From Pratylenchus scribneri (Eukaryota; Nematoda; Chromadorea; Rhabditida; Pratylenchidae), in assembly GCA_030063045.1 (NCBI GenBank), contig JAQSEB010000017.1:744001-808000 (forward strand): a stretch of 64,000 bases of DNA, in the 5' to 3' direction. This document shows positions 11,810 through 22,739 of this stretch, one piece after another; the first letter of the stretch is position 1; the number at the start of each line of letters is the position of its first letter. The notes under the pieces were generated by a model. That model worked only from the letters and a program-made list of their open reading frames with translations. It did not search any database and was not told where the DNA came from. The position numbers and the translations under genes were made by a program.

Positions 11810-14800
11810 TCATTTTTTCCATGCCGCTTTCAAACTTCGGAAATGTTCATTCTGCAGTTGTTCATTCTTCCAATTATGCATCAATGGCTCTCCATGAATA
11901 TTCACGACCAAAGATTTTGCCGCTTGTTGTTCGTTATGGCAGATGCCAGCGAATGGCAATACACTATTTTGTGCATTGGCACTTAAAAATATGCGAAAAA
12001 CTTTAAACAAGCAATTGAAAAATGCTCTTTTCAAGAAGGGATGAAATCTATAAAATGGAAATGGCACAAAATTTATAAAATTTAAATTTTTTAAAAATAT
12101 TAAAAATATTTCTAGAAAAAATTAATTAAAATTAAAGTTAAAAATATTTTAATATTATATAAATTAATATTTAAAAATATTTAAAAAATTTAAAATTAAT
12201 TAAAATTAAAAATTATAAAAGTAATGTTAAAAAATATTATAAAATCTAAAATTATAAAATTAATATTAAAAATAATTTTTAAAAATTTATAATTATTAAA
12301 ATTAATATTAAAAATTATTTTTAGAAAAATTTAATTAAAAATAAAGATAAAAATATTTTAAAATAATAAAATTAATATTAAAAAATATTAAAAATTTAAA
12401 AAAATTAAAATTATAAAATTATTATTTAAAAATATTAAAAATTTATTAAAATTAATATTAAAAATATTTTTTATTATAAAAATTCAATGCACCCACGCGA
12501 TCATGACCATCTCTATGAAAAAGCTGATCACTGTGACAATAATAAATACTAATTCCGCTAGCACCTCCTGGATGAATTGATCTGAACCAGTGAAGCGATA
12601 AACTGCGTTATACATAAGCATGGCGCCCAAAATTATATTGGCAAAGTGCATTATCATACAGGGCATTAACTGCCTCGCCGTCCGTATATTCTCTGATAGC
12701 TGAATATTTTTTTTGTATTTATTATTTAAAATTTCCGGAATCTCATTGTTGTTAACCAATTTTAGCATTAGAATAATTCTGGCATATTAAACAAACAAGG
12801 AATCGTCAACTGTCAAGTTTCTTTCCGAAAGTTTTTCGTGAAAGAACTTTCCCGTTTCGTCCATACTTCTTAGTTCCAAAACTTTCCACTTTCCAGAAAG
12901 TTTTTAGTGCTGTCCATACTTATTCAGGAAAATTCGATGAAAGTTTTCTTTCTCCCAAAATTTGGATACAGTGGAAAGTTTTTTCGTGAAAGTTTTTGAT
13001 TTATCACACTATTTCTTTGTTACTCTATCATAAATAATCATTTGCCGTCATTGGGGTTCGAACCCATGACCTCTATAAAATAAAACCATGCATTTACCAA
13101 CTGCGCTATATGTGAATTGCTGCAATTGGAAGCTTCCTTAATATTTACTTTCTAGAAAGTAAATATGGACTACTTGTTCGGGAAAGTTTCTTTCCGGAAA
13201 GTTTTTCCTTTCCTCAAAATGGAAAGTTTGGATGGAGGAAAGTTTTGGGAAACTTTCTTGCTTTAAAGAACTTTCAGGAAAGTTTTTAAGTATGGAGTAT
13301 GGACATGGCCATACCATTCGATAGTACCCCTGTATAAAAATAGTAATCATTTTTTCATGAATTAAATGATTAAAATAGAATTTTTAATGTTGTTATAATT
13401 TCTCTAAGAGTTATTATAGTATTTATTAGATAGAGGAAAAATTTTAATATTTAACCCAAAAATAAGTAATAATTTTTGATTAAGAATTTTGCCTGATAGC
13501 GTTCGGAGAGACTTTGTTTACTGAATGTTCTGTTGCGATATTTTGCGTCATTGTAACGCCAAATCCAAATGAAAGCAACAATTTCCATCAAGCCAGAAAT
13601 AATCAAAAAGAAATAGAGCATTAAGCTGATGAAATTCGAAATTGGTTTGGGCAAATATGAAATGGAGACGGCATTTAGGAATGTAATTAAAGACTGAAAA
13701 ATTTTGATGGATTTCCCCAAAATTAATATTGTCTTTTTTTTTGGTACAATGGGGAAAAGCCAGGCGATATTGAACCATTTTTTCTGCCATTTCTCATAGC
13801 TCCTGGCCATTAATGTGGCGATTATGCGTTCGATGACCATGATGTGGACAATGAAATTACGAAAAAACACTGGCTGCATATAAAGTGAGATCAACGGCAG
13901 TGAACCCATTGTGATCATGTCCTGCAATGCAAATCGAGTGAATATTAAAGCTGTTCGACCTGCAAACATTTTTTGTAAATCAATTACAATTGATTATTTG
14001 GTTCAATTGGACATAAATTTCTTTACTTCTAAAATAGGGTTGCGCCCCCGTCCCCGCGGGGGTCACCCCCGACGGGGGCCCCCGCGGGGGTTTGAGTTTC
14101 ACCCCCGTCCCACCCCCGAAGGTCCACCCCCGATCACTCCCGCCCCCCGAACCTCCACCCCCGCGGGGGTACGGGGGTGAACATATACCCCATATTATCG
14201 GACTTTTTCAAGAAAAATGCAATATGAAAGGAAATTTTTAGCAGATTTTTGTAGGATTTTTAAATTTTCATTAAAAATTTTTCGCTGCGCGGCAATTTTT
14301 AGTTAATTTTTTCGCTGCGCGTCTCTTGATAATCTTCTCTTATGGATAATAGACATCACAAAATCACTTTCTATGGTTAATTTAGGGTGCTATTCAAGAA
14401 TCTGACATCCTTTTAATCATATCATGCCATATTGAAGATTTATATAAGACTTTTCGGCAAAAAATCTCTGTCAAATTTTATTTGTAAAAGCAAATTTGGA
14501 TGATGTGTAAAGTGAAACCAGCGAGGGACATTAGCATCTCGCCACTAATCTCATCGATTTTGACGAGCCTTAGCTCATCAGCCAATTAACCAATTTAAAG
14601 GACCTAAAATATATTTAATAGTCCCAAATCTTGGCTATCCAATGGTATAATGATCATTCAAAACTTCAAAGCTTTGGCAAAGTTGAGGCCAAAAATTTTG
14701 AAAAATTGTTTTTGTATCTAGGCATCTAGGGCCATATTTTGTCCAAACCATTACAGTTTTGTATGTTCAATATATCATTTGATAACCGATACTTAGGGCT

Positions 14801-15518
14801 ATTAAATGCACTATATCATTTAATTTAAATTAGTAAATTGGCTGATGACTGATGAGCTAAGGCTCTTCAAATTCAAAATCACTGAGACGCTTGTGATCTA
14901 GACGCTAATGATAATGATCCCAACCGTGTGTAACTGGCACCAACAAATTCAAATGATCCAGAACAGGAAGAAATTGAAGAGGAGATTGAATGAATTATGA
15001 ATTAAAATTTATTTGCGCTTATAATTTATTAAAATTTTACTAAATTTTTCTTCAGAAATTTTTTTTTTGAAAAATAGGACTTTTTTAAAAATTTTTGTCA
15101 ACCCCGTACCCCCGCGGGGATCCCCGCGGGGGTCCCCGTCAAGGTCACCCCCGTCCCCGCCCCCGAAGGTGCCACCCCCGATCACCCCCGCCCCCGTCCA
15201 ACTCGCCCCCGACCCTCGGGAGCGCAACCCTATTCTAAAATAAGATTATTGTATCTTGAAAAAATATTATAATTAAATTTATTTAAATGAATTCAACTGA
15301 CCAATTCCACGAACAAAAATACATGCACTTTGACAAAGCAAAATAAATTTCAAATTTGGATGCAGAATTGTAGTCTTCCAAATCAGTATGAAATTCACAG
15401 CGGATACTGGTAAATTCAGGAGCAGAGTGGCGAGCAATTCAAAAATGTTCATCCCAAAGAGAACATTGTCCAGTGCAATTTGGTTTTTCGTGTTGGATGT
15501 ATAGGAAGAATTATTCAT
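11810..15518 (-). CDS. Serpentine chemoreceptor (Sra/Srb/Srab/Sre-type GPCR), 4 exons
   Basis: Minus-strand exons are 15302-15518, 13493-13959, 12497-12699 and 11810-12047, giving 374 residues in consistent phase. The ATG is at 15516-15518, followed by glycosylation sites (NNSS) and seven hydrophobic segments. Family marks are ERIIATLMARSYEKW after the third segment, SLSERYQ joined across intron 2 to LSENIRTARQLMP before the sixth, and FHPFLKRAFF after the seventh. These are typical of nematode chemoreceptors that sense odorants on amphid neurons. Intron 2 needs a GC donor (CAG|GCAAAA); no GT donor fits there. Exon 3 appears to stop at TGA 12484-12486 if read through. Splicing at 12496 instead restores the expected cytoplasmic tail. 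Subfamily is uncertain. Confidence 0.82.
12100..12480. other. Simple A/T-rich stretch in chemoreceptor intron 3
   Basis: It is almost pure A/T, made of repeated TTAAAATTAATATTAAAAAT blocks, probably expanded by slippage. No coding content. Confidence 0.6.
12790..13345. repeat. GAAAGTTT-rich fold-back in chemoreceptor intron 2
   Basis: Clusters of (G)GAAAGTTT and its complement AAACTTTC recur on both sides of a tRNA-like core, with GTCCATACTT on the left and AAGTATGGAGTATGGAC on the right as inverted ends. It looks like a repeat family of its own, or a SINE-like unit captured in a palindrome. Confidence 0.5.
13040..13112 (-). pseudogene. tRNA-like sequence (degenerate tRNA or SINE head)
   Basis: On the minus strand, TAGCGCAGTTGGTAAATGC matches a tRNA D-arm (A box) and GGGTTCGAACCCC matches the T-arm (B box), at normal spacing. 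The anticodon stem does not pair and the 7 bases before the D-arm do not pair with the TGACGGC that follows the T-arm. It is therefore not a working tRNA. The two internal promoter boxes are intact, as in tRNA-derived SINEs. Confidence 0.6.
14035..15232. mobile_element. Non-autonomous hAT-like element, 1,198 bp, with 8-bp target duplication
   Basis: The element begins TAGGGTTGCGC at 14035 and ends GCGCAACCCTA at 15232, exact inverted termini. It is flanked on both sides by TTCTAAAA (14027-14034 and 15233-15240). Eight-bp target duplications are typical of hAT transposons. Both sub-ends are blocks of CCCCGCGGGGGT and CACCCCCG repeats, strikingly GC-rich in this AT-rich genome. No transposase frame is present. 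A separate inverted repeat is nested inside (14535-14890). The element lies in intron 1 of the chemoreceptor gene. Confidence 0.85.
14535..14890. repeat. Inverted repeat nested inside the hAT-like element
   Basis: GACGAGCCTTAGCTCATCAG plus AATTAACCAATTTAAA on the left is mirrored by TTTAAATTAGTAAATT plus GATGAGCTAAGGCTC on the right. A related single end occurs at 24620-24665. Confidence 0.65.
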
Positions 15519-16928
15519 TGTGTTGTTTAAGCCAAAATCACAATTCTGTAATTTTTAATGAATTTTTAACTTTTTTCTCTTAAAGATTGACCACAATTAA
15601 GTTTATCAAAATAAAATGCATTAGAATTTAAATTTTATTTTATCATCTAGCTTAGCTGCTATATAATAGAAGTTAATTGTGACACTATATGTCAAAAATT
15701 TTTTTTATTGTCCAAAAATAATAATATTTATAGCCAAAGGTAGAGGACATTTTTCAATTTCAACATCAGATGAGAAAATTTGAAAATTTTCTGACGAGTA
15801 AAATATTATATAGTACCGAATCCGACAATTCAGAATTTTGAATTGTCGGAGTCGGAATCGGAGTCAGCCTTATAAAATTTTTTCTAGTTTTCAGAAAATT
15901 TAAACAATGCTTTCCCATGCATAAAATGTCCTCCATCTTTTGGTGTAAAATTTATTTTTGGTCAATTAGAAAAAATTTTTTATACGTACTCATATATCCT
16001 ACTCCTCTCTCTTAACTCCGATGCATCGGATTCATTAGTGTAAAGGTAGCTTTAATAACAATTCTAATAATTAAATAATATGAAAAAAAAAATCCTAAAT
16101 GTTTTAAATCTTTTTACAAAAAATCTATACATCATCCATCACCTTGCTGCTTTTAGGTAATATTATAATGGGAATAGGGAATTGAGAGTTGAATTTTAAA
16201 TTCCAAATGAACTATTAGAGAACTCTGCTGCTGCTGCTGCTCTTTTGTCTGGGTGCCCTAAATTTTATAAACAATTTTCCCAGAAAACTTCATTTTTATT
16301 CGCCTAATCACAAATCCCATTGAAATAATTTGTATTATTTTTTGAGCACGCAAATACCTAATTATTAATTAAAATTTGGCATATTCCCAATTTCGTGACT
16401 GATGAATCGAACATTCGTTAAATTGTTTTTTATTTGGAAGATTCATCTTATGATTTGTATTGGTTCTAAAAGTTCGTACTACAAAAGAGAATATAGTGTA
16501 AAATTAATGGATGGAACAAGAGTAACAAGATCGATGTTTATGCACCAAAATGAAAATGAGGCCTAATTTAGTATAGCTAAATAATTGATTTAGCTATTGG
16601 CTCCAAATTAAGCAAAATTTTGTCATAGCATCTTTAATTTTTGAAGTAAATTTAATGAGACCATAACTTTTTTTTCTAGGCGCCCTCCGGCAGAAAATTT
16701 TTGCAGATTCGAACTCATGAGCTAGATGAGAGGAGTCGAATGGCATATAATACATGAACCGGGCCCGGATTCCACAAACTGTAGTACAACCTGTTTTCCT
16801 ATATAAATAATCTCATCAGAGTCCGCAAGTGTTTTTAAGGCTGTACGACAATTGTGGACGGACGCAACATATACGGATGAATGATCTTATGCCGCTAGTG
16901 TTAAAGCTGCTGTGGCCTTTTTTATAGC
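15519..16928. other. Gene-poor AT-rich region
   Basis: No exon with good splice borders recognised. A short stretch near 16845-16925 reads partly like protein but is broken by a stop and has no start. A run of (CTG)-type triplets occurs at about 16227-16245. It contains the upstream region of the chemoreceptor gene. Confidence 0.35.
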
Positions 16929-17275
16929 CAGGGTTGCCAGATGTACTTTTTTAAAAGAATTGTACTTTTTTTTGATTTTGGTGTACTTTTTGTACTTTTT
17001 TTCACAAAATCATAAAAAAATCGTAAAAATTTTTTATGCGTGGCTATTTTTGGCTTTAATTTTTTATTTGCGACACGAAAAATTTTAAAAATTTCTTTTC
17101 AAAAACACGTGATCTAATTCTGGATGATCCCCGGTTGTTCATTTATGAAAAAAAAATATAATTAAAAAATTTTAATCAATTTATATTAGCTTAAAACGAA
17201 AATCTTTTTTTTGACACCAAAATCTTTTTTTCATGGCCAATGTACTTTTTTTTGAAAAAAAATCCGGCAACCCTG
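16929..17275. mobile_element. Short hAT-like MITE, 347 bp, with 8-bp target duplication
   Basis: Termini CAGGGTTGCC (16929) and GGCAACCCTG (ending 17275) are perfect inverted repeats. TTTATAGC flanks both sides (16921-16928 and 17276-17283). The arms continue as TGTACTTTTTT..AAAA versions in opposite orientation. There is no coding capacity. The right end GGCAACCC also appears alone near 20440, perhaps a truncated copy. Confidence 0.88.
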
Positions 17276-17283
17276 TTTATAGC

Positions 17284-19058
17284 ATTTTATTAGGCATAAA
17301 ATTTTCTTCAAAATGATATCAAAAGTATTGGCCTATGTTGAATATTCACCGGAGTTATGGCCAAAAAATCATTCGCATTATGGAAGAAATGCGTTCATTC
17401 ATTTCTTATCACAGTTTGGGTCACATTTTTGTTAATAAAATAGATCTTACAAATAAAGAGGGAAAAAATATTCATCCACTAACATAAGAAAATAGTAGTT
17501 ACGATTCACAAAAAATGAAAAAAATGTCAATATTAGCTCAAATTTTTAATAGCAATGTTTCATTTCCATCAGAGTAGCATTTTTCCTCGAGGGTATCATT
17601 TGGGTTGGGGCAGGTTGCATTATTTTGACTTTTGATTGGATTTTCAACATTTTCCTCTTATTTTCCATTAGGAACATTTTACCATTTCTGTTGACAAAGG
17701 CAATTTTTAAAAAATAAACCTTTCAAAAAATTAATTTATCACTAAAATTTTTGCAATTTACACAAAATGCATGAGTCCATCCTGGAAATTTATTGTTTCG
17801 GATGGCCAATAAAAATGTAGTTTATTATTGGTTTAATGGAATTTGCTTATCTCTTATAGCTGCTTATGGATGGGAATAGGCATTGACTTATAATCAAATG
17901 ATCGATAATAATAATGGGCCTAGTGAGAGAGGGAAAATTGAGATTGTGTAATCCGAAATTATATGAATGGACTTGTACAGTGGCAGGATGGCGTTAGTGG
18001 GATGCCGTGGCATAAGGCCTGTGGATGATGGGAGAGGCCAAATTGGGCATTCAGCCGAAGCAGCAGTTGGCCAAATCATATGGCCAATGATGGAATGGTA
18101 AATTCAGAGAAATATGAAAAATTATTAGAGAGAAATACTAAAGGACAGTGGATTGTAATAGCAAATTAAGTGGTGAAATTGTTTGGAATAGGCGGAGAGA
18201 GAAAAATGTGAAAGATAGAGATGGGAGAAATGCAGCATAAAGTGTTCGGGGTGTACATTTTTGATGTTGTCATTGGCATAAAATTAAGCTATTTTTATGA
18301 AATTGGGTCATTCTTATAAAAATTAAGCTTTAATTTTATTATTCCCCCTATTTGCTAAATGCGATATGGATTATGCCGGGCTCTGACTTTCGCTCTCACA
18401 AAACAGAATTCCTCACCATTTTGATTCTGTATTGAGCATTCCTACTCGTATTCAAATTCAAAGCCAGGGTTGAAACCGGAATTCCGAAAATAGGAATTCC
18501 AGTGTTTCAATTCCTTATTTCTCTCTGTTCTGATTTTATTTCGGCCTATTCTGATTTAGGCAATCCTAAAGAATCCGTAACCCAATGAACAAAAAAATAT
18601 GCGAAACACATTTCTAGAGTTAATTTCAAGCGCTACAACGATTCCGTATTCTGAATTTTGATATTTCAGAATCTTGGTATTATATAGCCAACTATTACCA
18701 TCAAAAAGCATAGGGGGATCAAGGGCATTTTTGATGAAAATTTTTTTCTGGCCATATTATAGTTTATTCAACACAATTTCGGCCTGTTATGATTTTATAT
18801 CTCACTGTTCTGATTTTATTTCCCGCAGTTCCGATTTTATACCACTCATAGTAAGTCCAATGACAACACTTAATATGGTAGGTCACAAACAACATATTTA
18901 TAAATATTGGCATTTTCCAAGAAGACCAAATATGATATTTATATTTATAGCATTCTATTCCCTAAAAAACTTTTGCAAATTTGAACAATGAACATGTAGA
19001 ATAACATAATTCCGTACAAATTTATAGATATATATCGATTAAGCATTCATAAAAGAAA
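17284..19058. other. Gene-poor region before the repeat-protein gene
   Basis: I see no supported gene. TTCTGATTTTATTT-type motifs at about 18515-18560 and 18800-18840 are shared with the element at 50.6-51.6 kb. A GGAATTCC..GGAATTCC motif at about 18478-18502 is shared with the last bases of the window. Confidence 0.35.
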
Positions 19059-20774
19059 ATGTGCCGCTATTATTTAATTCTTCTATTAGCCTTTTGCATA
19101 GTAATTTTTTGTTGGTCGACGCCTATTTCAGCAGGTATAGAAACCTTCTTATTTTACGGTCAATGTTTTTTTTGTTTAATTCATTTAAAATCCGTAATAG
19201 GTTTTCCTTTTTGCAAAAAGCCCACAATGAATGATGTGTTTGCTGCTGTTCGCAGATTGAACGAAGAAATTGTGGCCAAAATTGATGAAGATTTGGAATG
19301 CCGAAAGGTACTTGATGGACTACAACAATATTCTGATGAGACGTCGAAATCATCAAAACATGAAACGGAGACAGAAAACCGCCAGCAAGGAATTAGGAAT
19401 AAAGCAGAAGAAGAAAAGAAATTAATCCGAATAGCTAAGGAAGAAAAGGAAAAAATCCGAAAAAAATGGAATGAAATATTTGAAGGAATTTGGTCTAAGG
19501 AAAAAAAGGAAACAATCCGGAATAAATGGGATGAAATATTTGAAGTTTGGCCTAAGAAAGAAAAGGAATCAATCCGGAAAATATCGGATGAAACTTTTGA
19601 ATTTTACTATAAACCTAATAAGGAAGAAAATGAATTAATCCGAGAAAAATTGGATGGATATGAAGTTTGGTGTAAAACTCAGAAAGAAAAGGAAGAAAAG
19701 GAATCAATCCAGAAAAAATGGGATGAAATATTTTTAGTTTGGAATAAAGATATGGAAGAAAAGGATTCAATCCGGAAAAAATGGGATGAAGTATTTGAAG
19801 GAATTGGGAATAAAGCTAATGAAGAAAAGGAATCAATCCTGAAAAAATGGGATGAAATATTTGAATTTTGGTATAAAGTTAAGGAACAAAAGGAATCAAT
19901 CCGGAAAATTTGCCTTTGGAATCAAAAAATTCAGGCAACATTTTCCGCCATTTTACAAGGACATGATGAGATTGGCAAACAAATCAAAGAGTTGCGCGCG
20001 TCCGCCGTCCGCCATATGGAAGAGGCAAAGGCGGAGGCAGCTCGCAATCTTTCTGATGAACAATTGGAAAAAATTGAGAAGGAAGTGTCTAATGAGACTC
20101 ATCTCAATTTAAAACATTTTCAACGTAAACATTTACAAAAGCGTATTGAACGACTGGTGAGTTGGGAACTTTTAAGTTGGTTATTAGAGGGCATGCGCAT
20201 TTTTTATGATGAGCAGTTTTTGTTATAGTTGGAAAGTTTAGGTATCGATTTGAGAGGATGCAATTTAAAACCGAAATTGAGAAATTTTGCTTAAAATAAC
20301 CAAAAATGGCCCGATAGGGGAAATTTGAACAAAAAATAGCCAAAATAAGAAAAAAAATTAAAATAAAGTATTTTTATTTTATCAAAGATTTGATCAAAAA
20401 ATTACAAAATTTTTAAATAAAATATAAGATACATCTGGCAACCCAGCATTAATCAATTTCTTTTAAATAAAAAAGATATTAAAAAGAAAAATTATTTCAT
20501 CATTTAAGAAAAATTATTATAAACTCTCACTTTTTCTCCACAGTTAGAAAATAATTTTATTCAATTTGCTGATTCCGAGAAACGGTTATCTACTCTATAC
20601 GAAATGACATCGCTGGTGGAAAAAATGGCGGAAATTGATGCACAAAGCAGAATTTCCAAATTGCTGCACGATATTGCCCTTGTAGGACTCTACCTCATTG
20701 TGATTATTCCGTCCAACTTGGTTTCATCAGGTCTTTTTGATATCTTAGTGCTAATTCTAGGAATAAATATATAA
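19059..20774 (+). CDS. Secreted or membrane-anchored repeat protein with IRKKWDEIFE repeats
   Basis: Two exons, 19059-20156 and 20544-20774 (GT..AG, phase 0), give 442 residues. The ATG at 19059 opens a strong signal peptide (MCRYYLILLLAFCIVIFC). Residues about 125-285 hold seven imperfect repeats of 19-26 residues with the core SIRKKWDEIFE.W, separated by charged linkers rich in K and E. The whole part is predicted helical or coiled-coil. A second helical region follows (QIKELRASAVRHMEEAKAEA). The last 40 residues are strongly hydrophobic (ALVGLYLIVIIP and ILVLILGINI), suggesting a membrane anchor. I know of no family with this repeat. Secreted, lysine/glutamate-rich repeat proteins can be host-interaction or surface proteins in parasites, but that is inference only. 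Confidence 0.75.
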
Positions 20775-22690
20775 AATCAGGCTGATTAATTTTGTGAATA
20801 TTGTTTTATAGATTTTATAAATACTGGAGAATAGGCTCATTTAATCTATTTACCGGTTTAACAAACCAAAACACATTTATTTAAACAATGGTTCAAATTT
20901 TTAAGAAAAACTCAACACCTAAACTGAAATTGAAATTTCATAGACTATTAAAATCGACCATGCCGAATTGAAAGTATTTGTATTTGTATGAAATCGTGGA
21001 GCCGAGATTCTCATAAAAAAACTTGCACTTAATAATTCATTGGAATTAACCAATTCCCAATTTTGAATGTAAATATGTATTATAAGTGTTTATAAAAATT
21101 CTTTTTATTTAAGTATTTTTTTTCGTTTTTTCTTAACATTTATTTTATTTGCCCAATTGCCAAATTATTATAAATTATTATTTCGGGGCGTCAGTAATTA
21201 ATCTTTTTTTAAAGTAATTCATGAAGCTATTGGCTGCGTTGTTTGCACAGTCTGCTGCTGCTACATACCATGTTGTATCTGTAAAATGTGTTTTGGATAA
21301 ACGTTGAATTGATGTGCACAATTTTATGATGAATGACTTCCAATCTTGATTATTTTTCTCTTCCAATTTTCAAATTTTCGGGCACAATATATACATTTAC
21401 ACTATTGCTGATTTTCAAAACAAACATATGATAAATAATAAATATTATTGCTTCCAAAATATATTTTCCTATATAATTAATCTGAACAGAGTCCGTAAAA
21501 GTCTTTTTAAAGAAAATTTAAAGAAAATAAGCTTCTTTTACATTTTCTGTGTCCTATCAACAATTATGAGTCCAATAAATTATTATGAGTCCTATTTCAT
21601 TTTTTCAAGCCTTCCTCCTCATCAAAAGCCTTCCATTTTCCCCTGTGATTTTCACCTAGATCTCAAGCCAATGAATGATAAAATAAATTCAATCACCCTC
21701 AAACATAAATAAATTATCCAGTTCCTTTTTTCATTCGATGTGTTCTCCGAACATTTATTGAAGTTGTTTATCTGTGCTCATCCTTCGGCCATATCCACAT
21801 TTTGGTCCAAAGATGGAAGGGGACAAAAAAAGAGGGAGACTGATCAACACCTGTTGATCATCAAAACGCAGCAAAAACATTGTTTTTTTTCCGCCACCCT
21901 CCCACCCCACTCCTCCCATTTCCATTCATTTTTGCCACCCACATTGGTTCCCAAAATTTTATCCATTTTTGTATTCCCATCCCCTCGCCCCATTCTTTCC
22001 ACATTTTCCTTCAACAAATATTCTCCCCTTTTGCCGTTCATCAAAGATTCCAACCAAAAAGCTGCCCTCAACAATGTCCAATGTGGAATGCCAACGGTTT
22101 TTTACGTTCAGCAAAAAAGTGCCAAGAGGCAAATACCGTAAATCCTCTATAGAAGTCGCGCGTCTCCGCCCACTTCCCCAATTCAAAATATTCTAATCCT
22201 TACAATATTCCCAAAATATTGCTGACTCCTCCCGCTCCCCCATGCATATAAATATCCGCCCATTTTCATTTATTTTAGCATTTTCCCAAAATTTAAACCA
22301 AATATTTCTTCCCTATTTAATTCCAAATTCTTCAACAATTCGCATTCCTTCTCTCTTTTGTCTTTCTCTTTGGATGTTCAAACATGCTATTTGGCAATTT
22401 TATATTGTTAATATTTTGAATAGCTTTTGTTCGCCCAAAGGAATGGACAAAAGGGAAAAATTCGCCCCTCGCCTCGACTTTGAAGTTTGAATTTGAACCC
22501 AAAAACTTGTGGCTATCGCTTTATTTCATATTTCGTCTATTCTCTAAAGTCTAAACCAAAGACTCCATAAACATAGGACATTTATATTATTTATTATAAT
22601 TATAAATGACACTTTTATTTGCTCTCTAATCATATTATTGAAGAGAAATGAGAACTCTAATCAATCACTGATTAAATGACCAAGATAAGA
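20775..22690. other. Gene-poor region with one doubtful exon
   Basis: Pyrimidine-rich on the plus strand at 21850-22250, which keeps several frames open without real coding signs. On the minus strand, 21178-21366 reads like protein and ends FKKRLITDAPK, but it has no ATG and no clear acceptor. It may be a terminal exon of an unseen gene. Nothing else is supported. Confidence 0.35.
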
Positions 22691-22739
22691 GAATGAGAAT
22701 TGGTCCCAGGCCTACCATTATCCACTGCACAAAATTATT

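Noticed and set aside
12484..12497. Chemoreceptor ending at the TGA at 12484
   Set aside because: It would remove the cytoplasmic tail. Splicing at 12496 to 12047 is in phase and yields the expected FHPFLKR tail.
13040..13112. Functional tRNA gene
   Set aside because: Acceptor and anticodon stems do not pair.
14041..14180. Proline/arginine-rich open frame in GC-rich DNA
   Set aside because: It is part of the hAT-like element's repeated CCCCCG block.
16840..16930. Possible transposase relic
   Set aside because: Only about 30 codons in two frames, with no recognisable motif.
21178..21366. Minus-strand frame ending FKKRLITDAPK
   Set aside because: It starts at TTG just after a stop and no upstream exon was found. 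It could be a terminal exon but is not supported.
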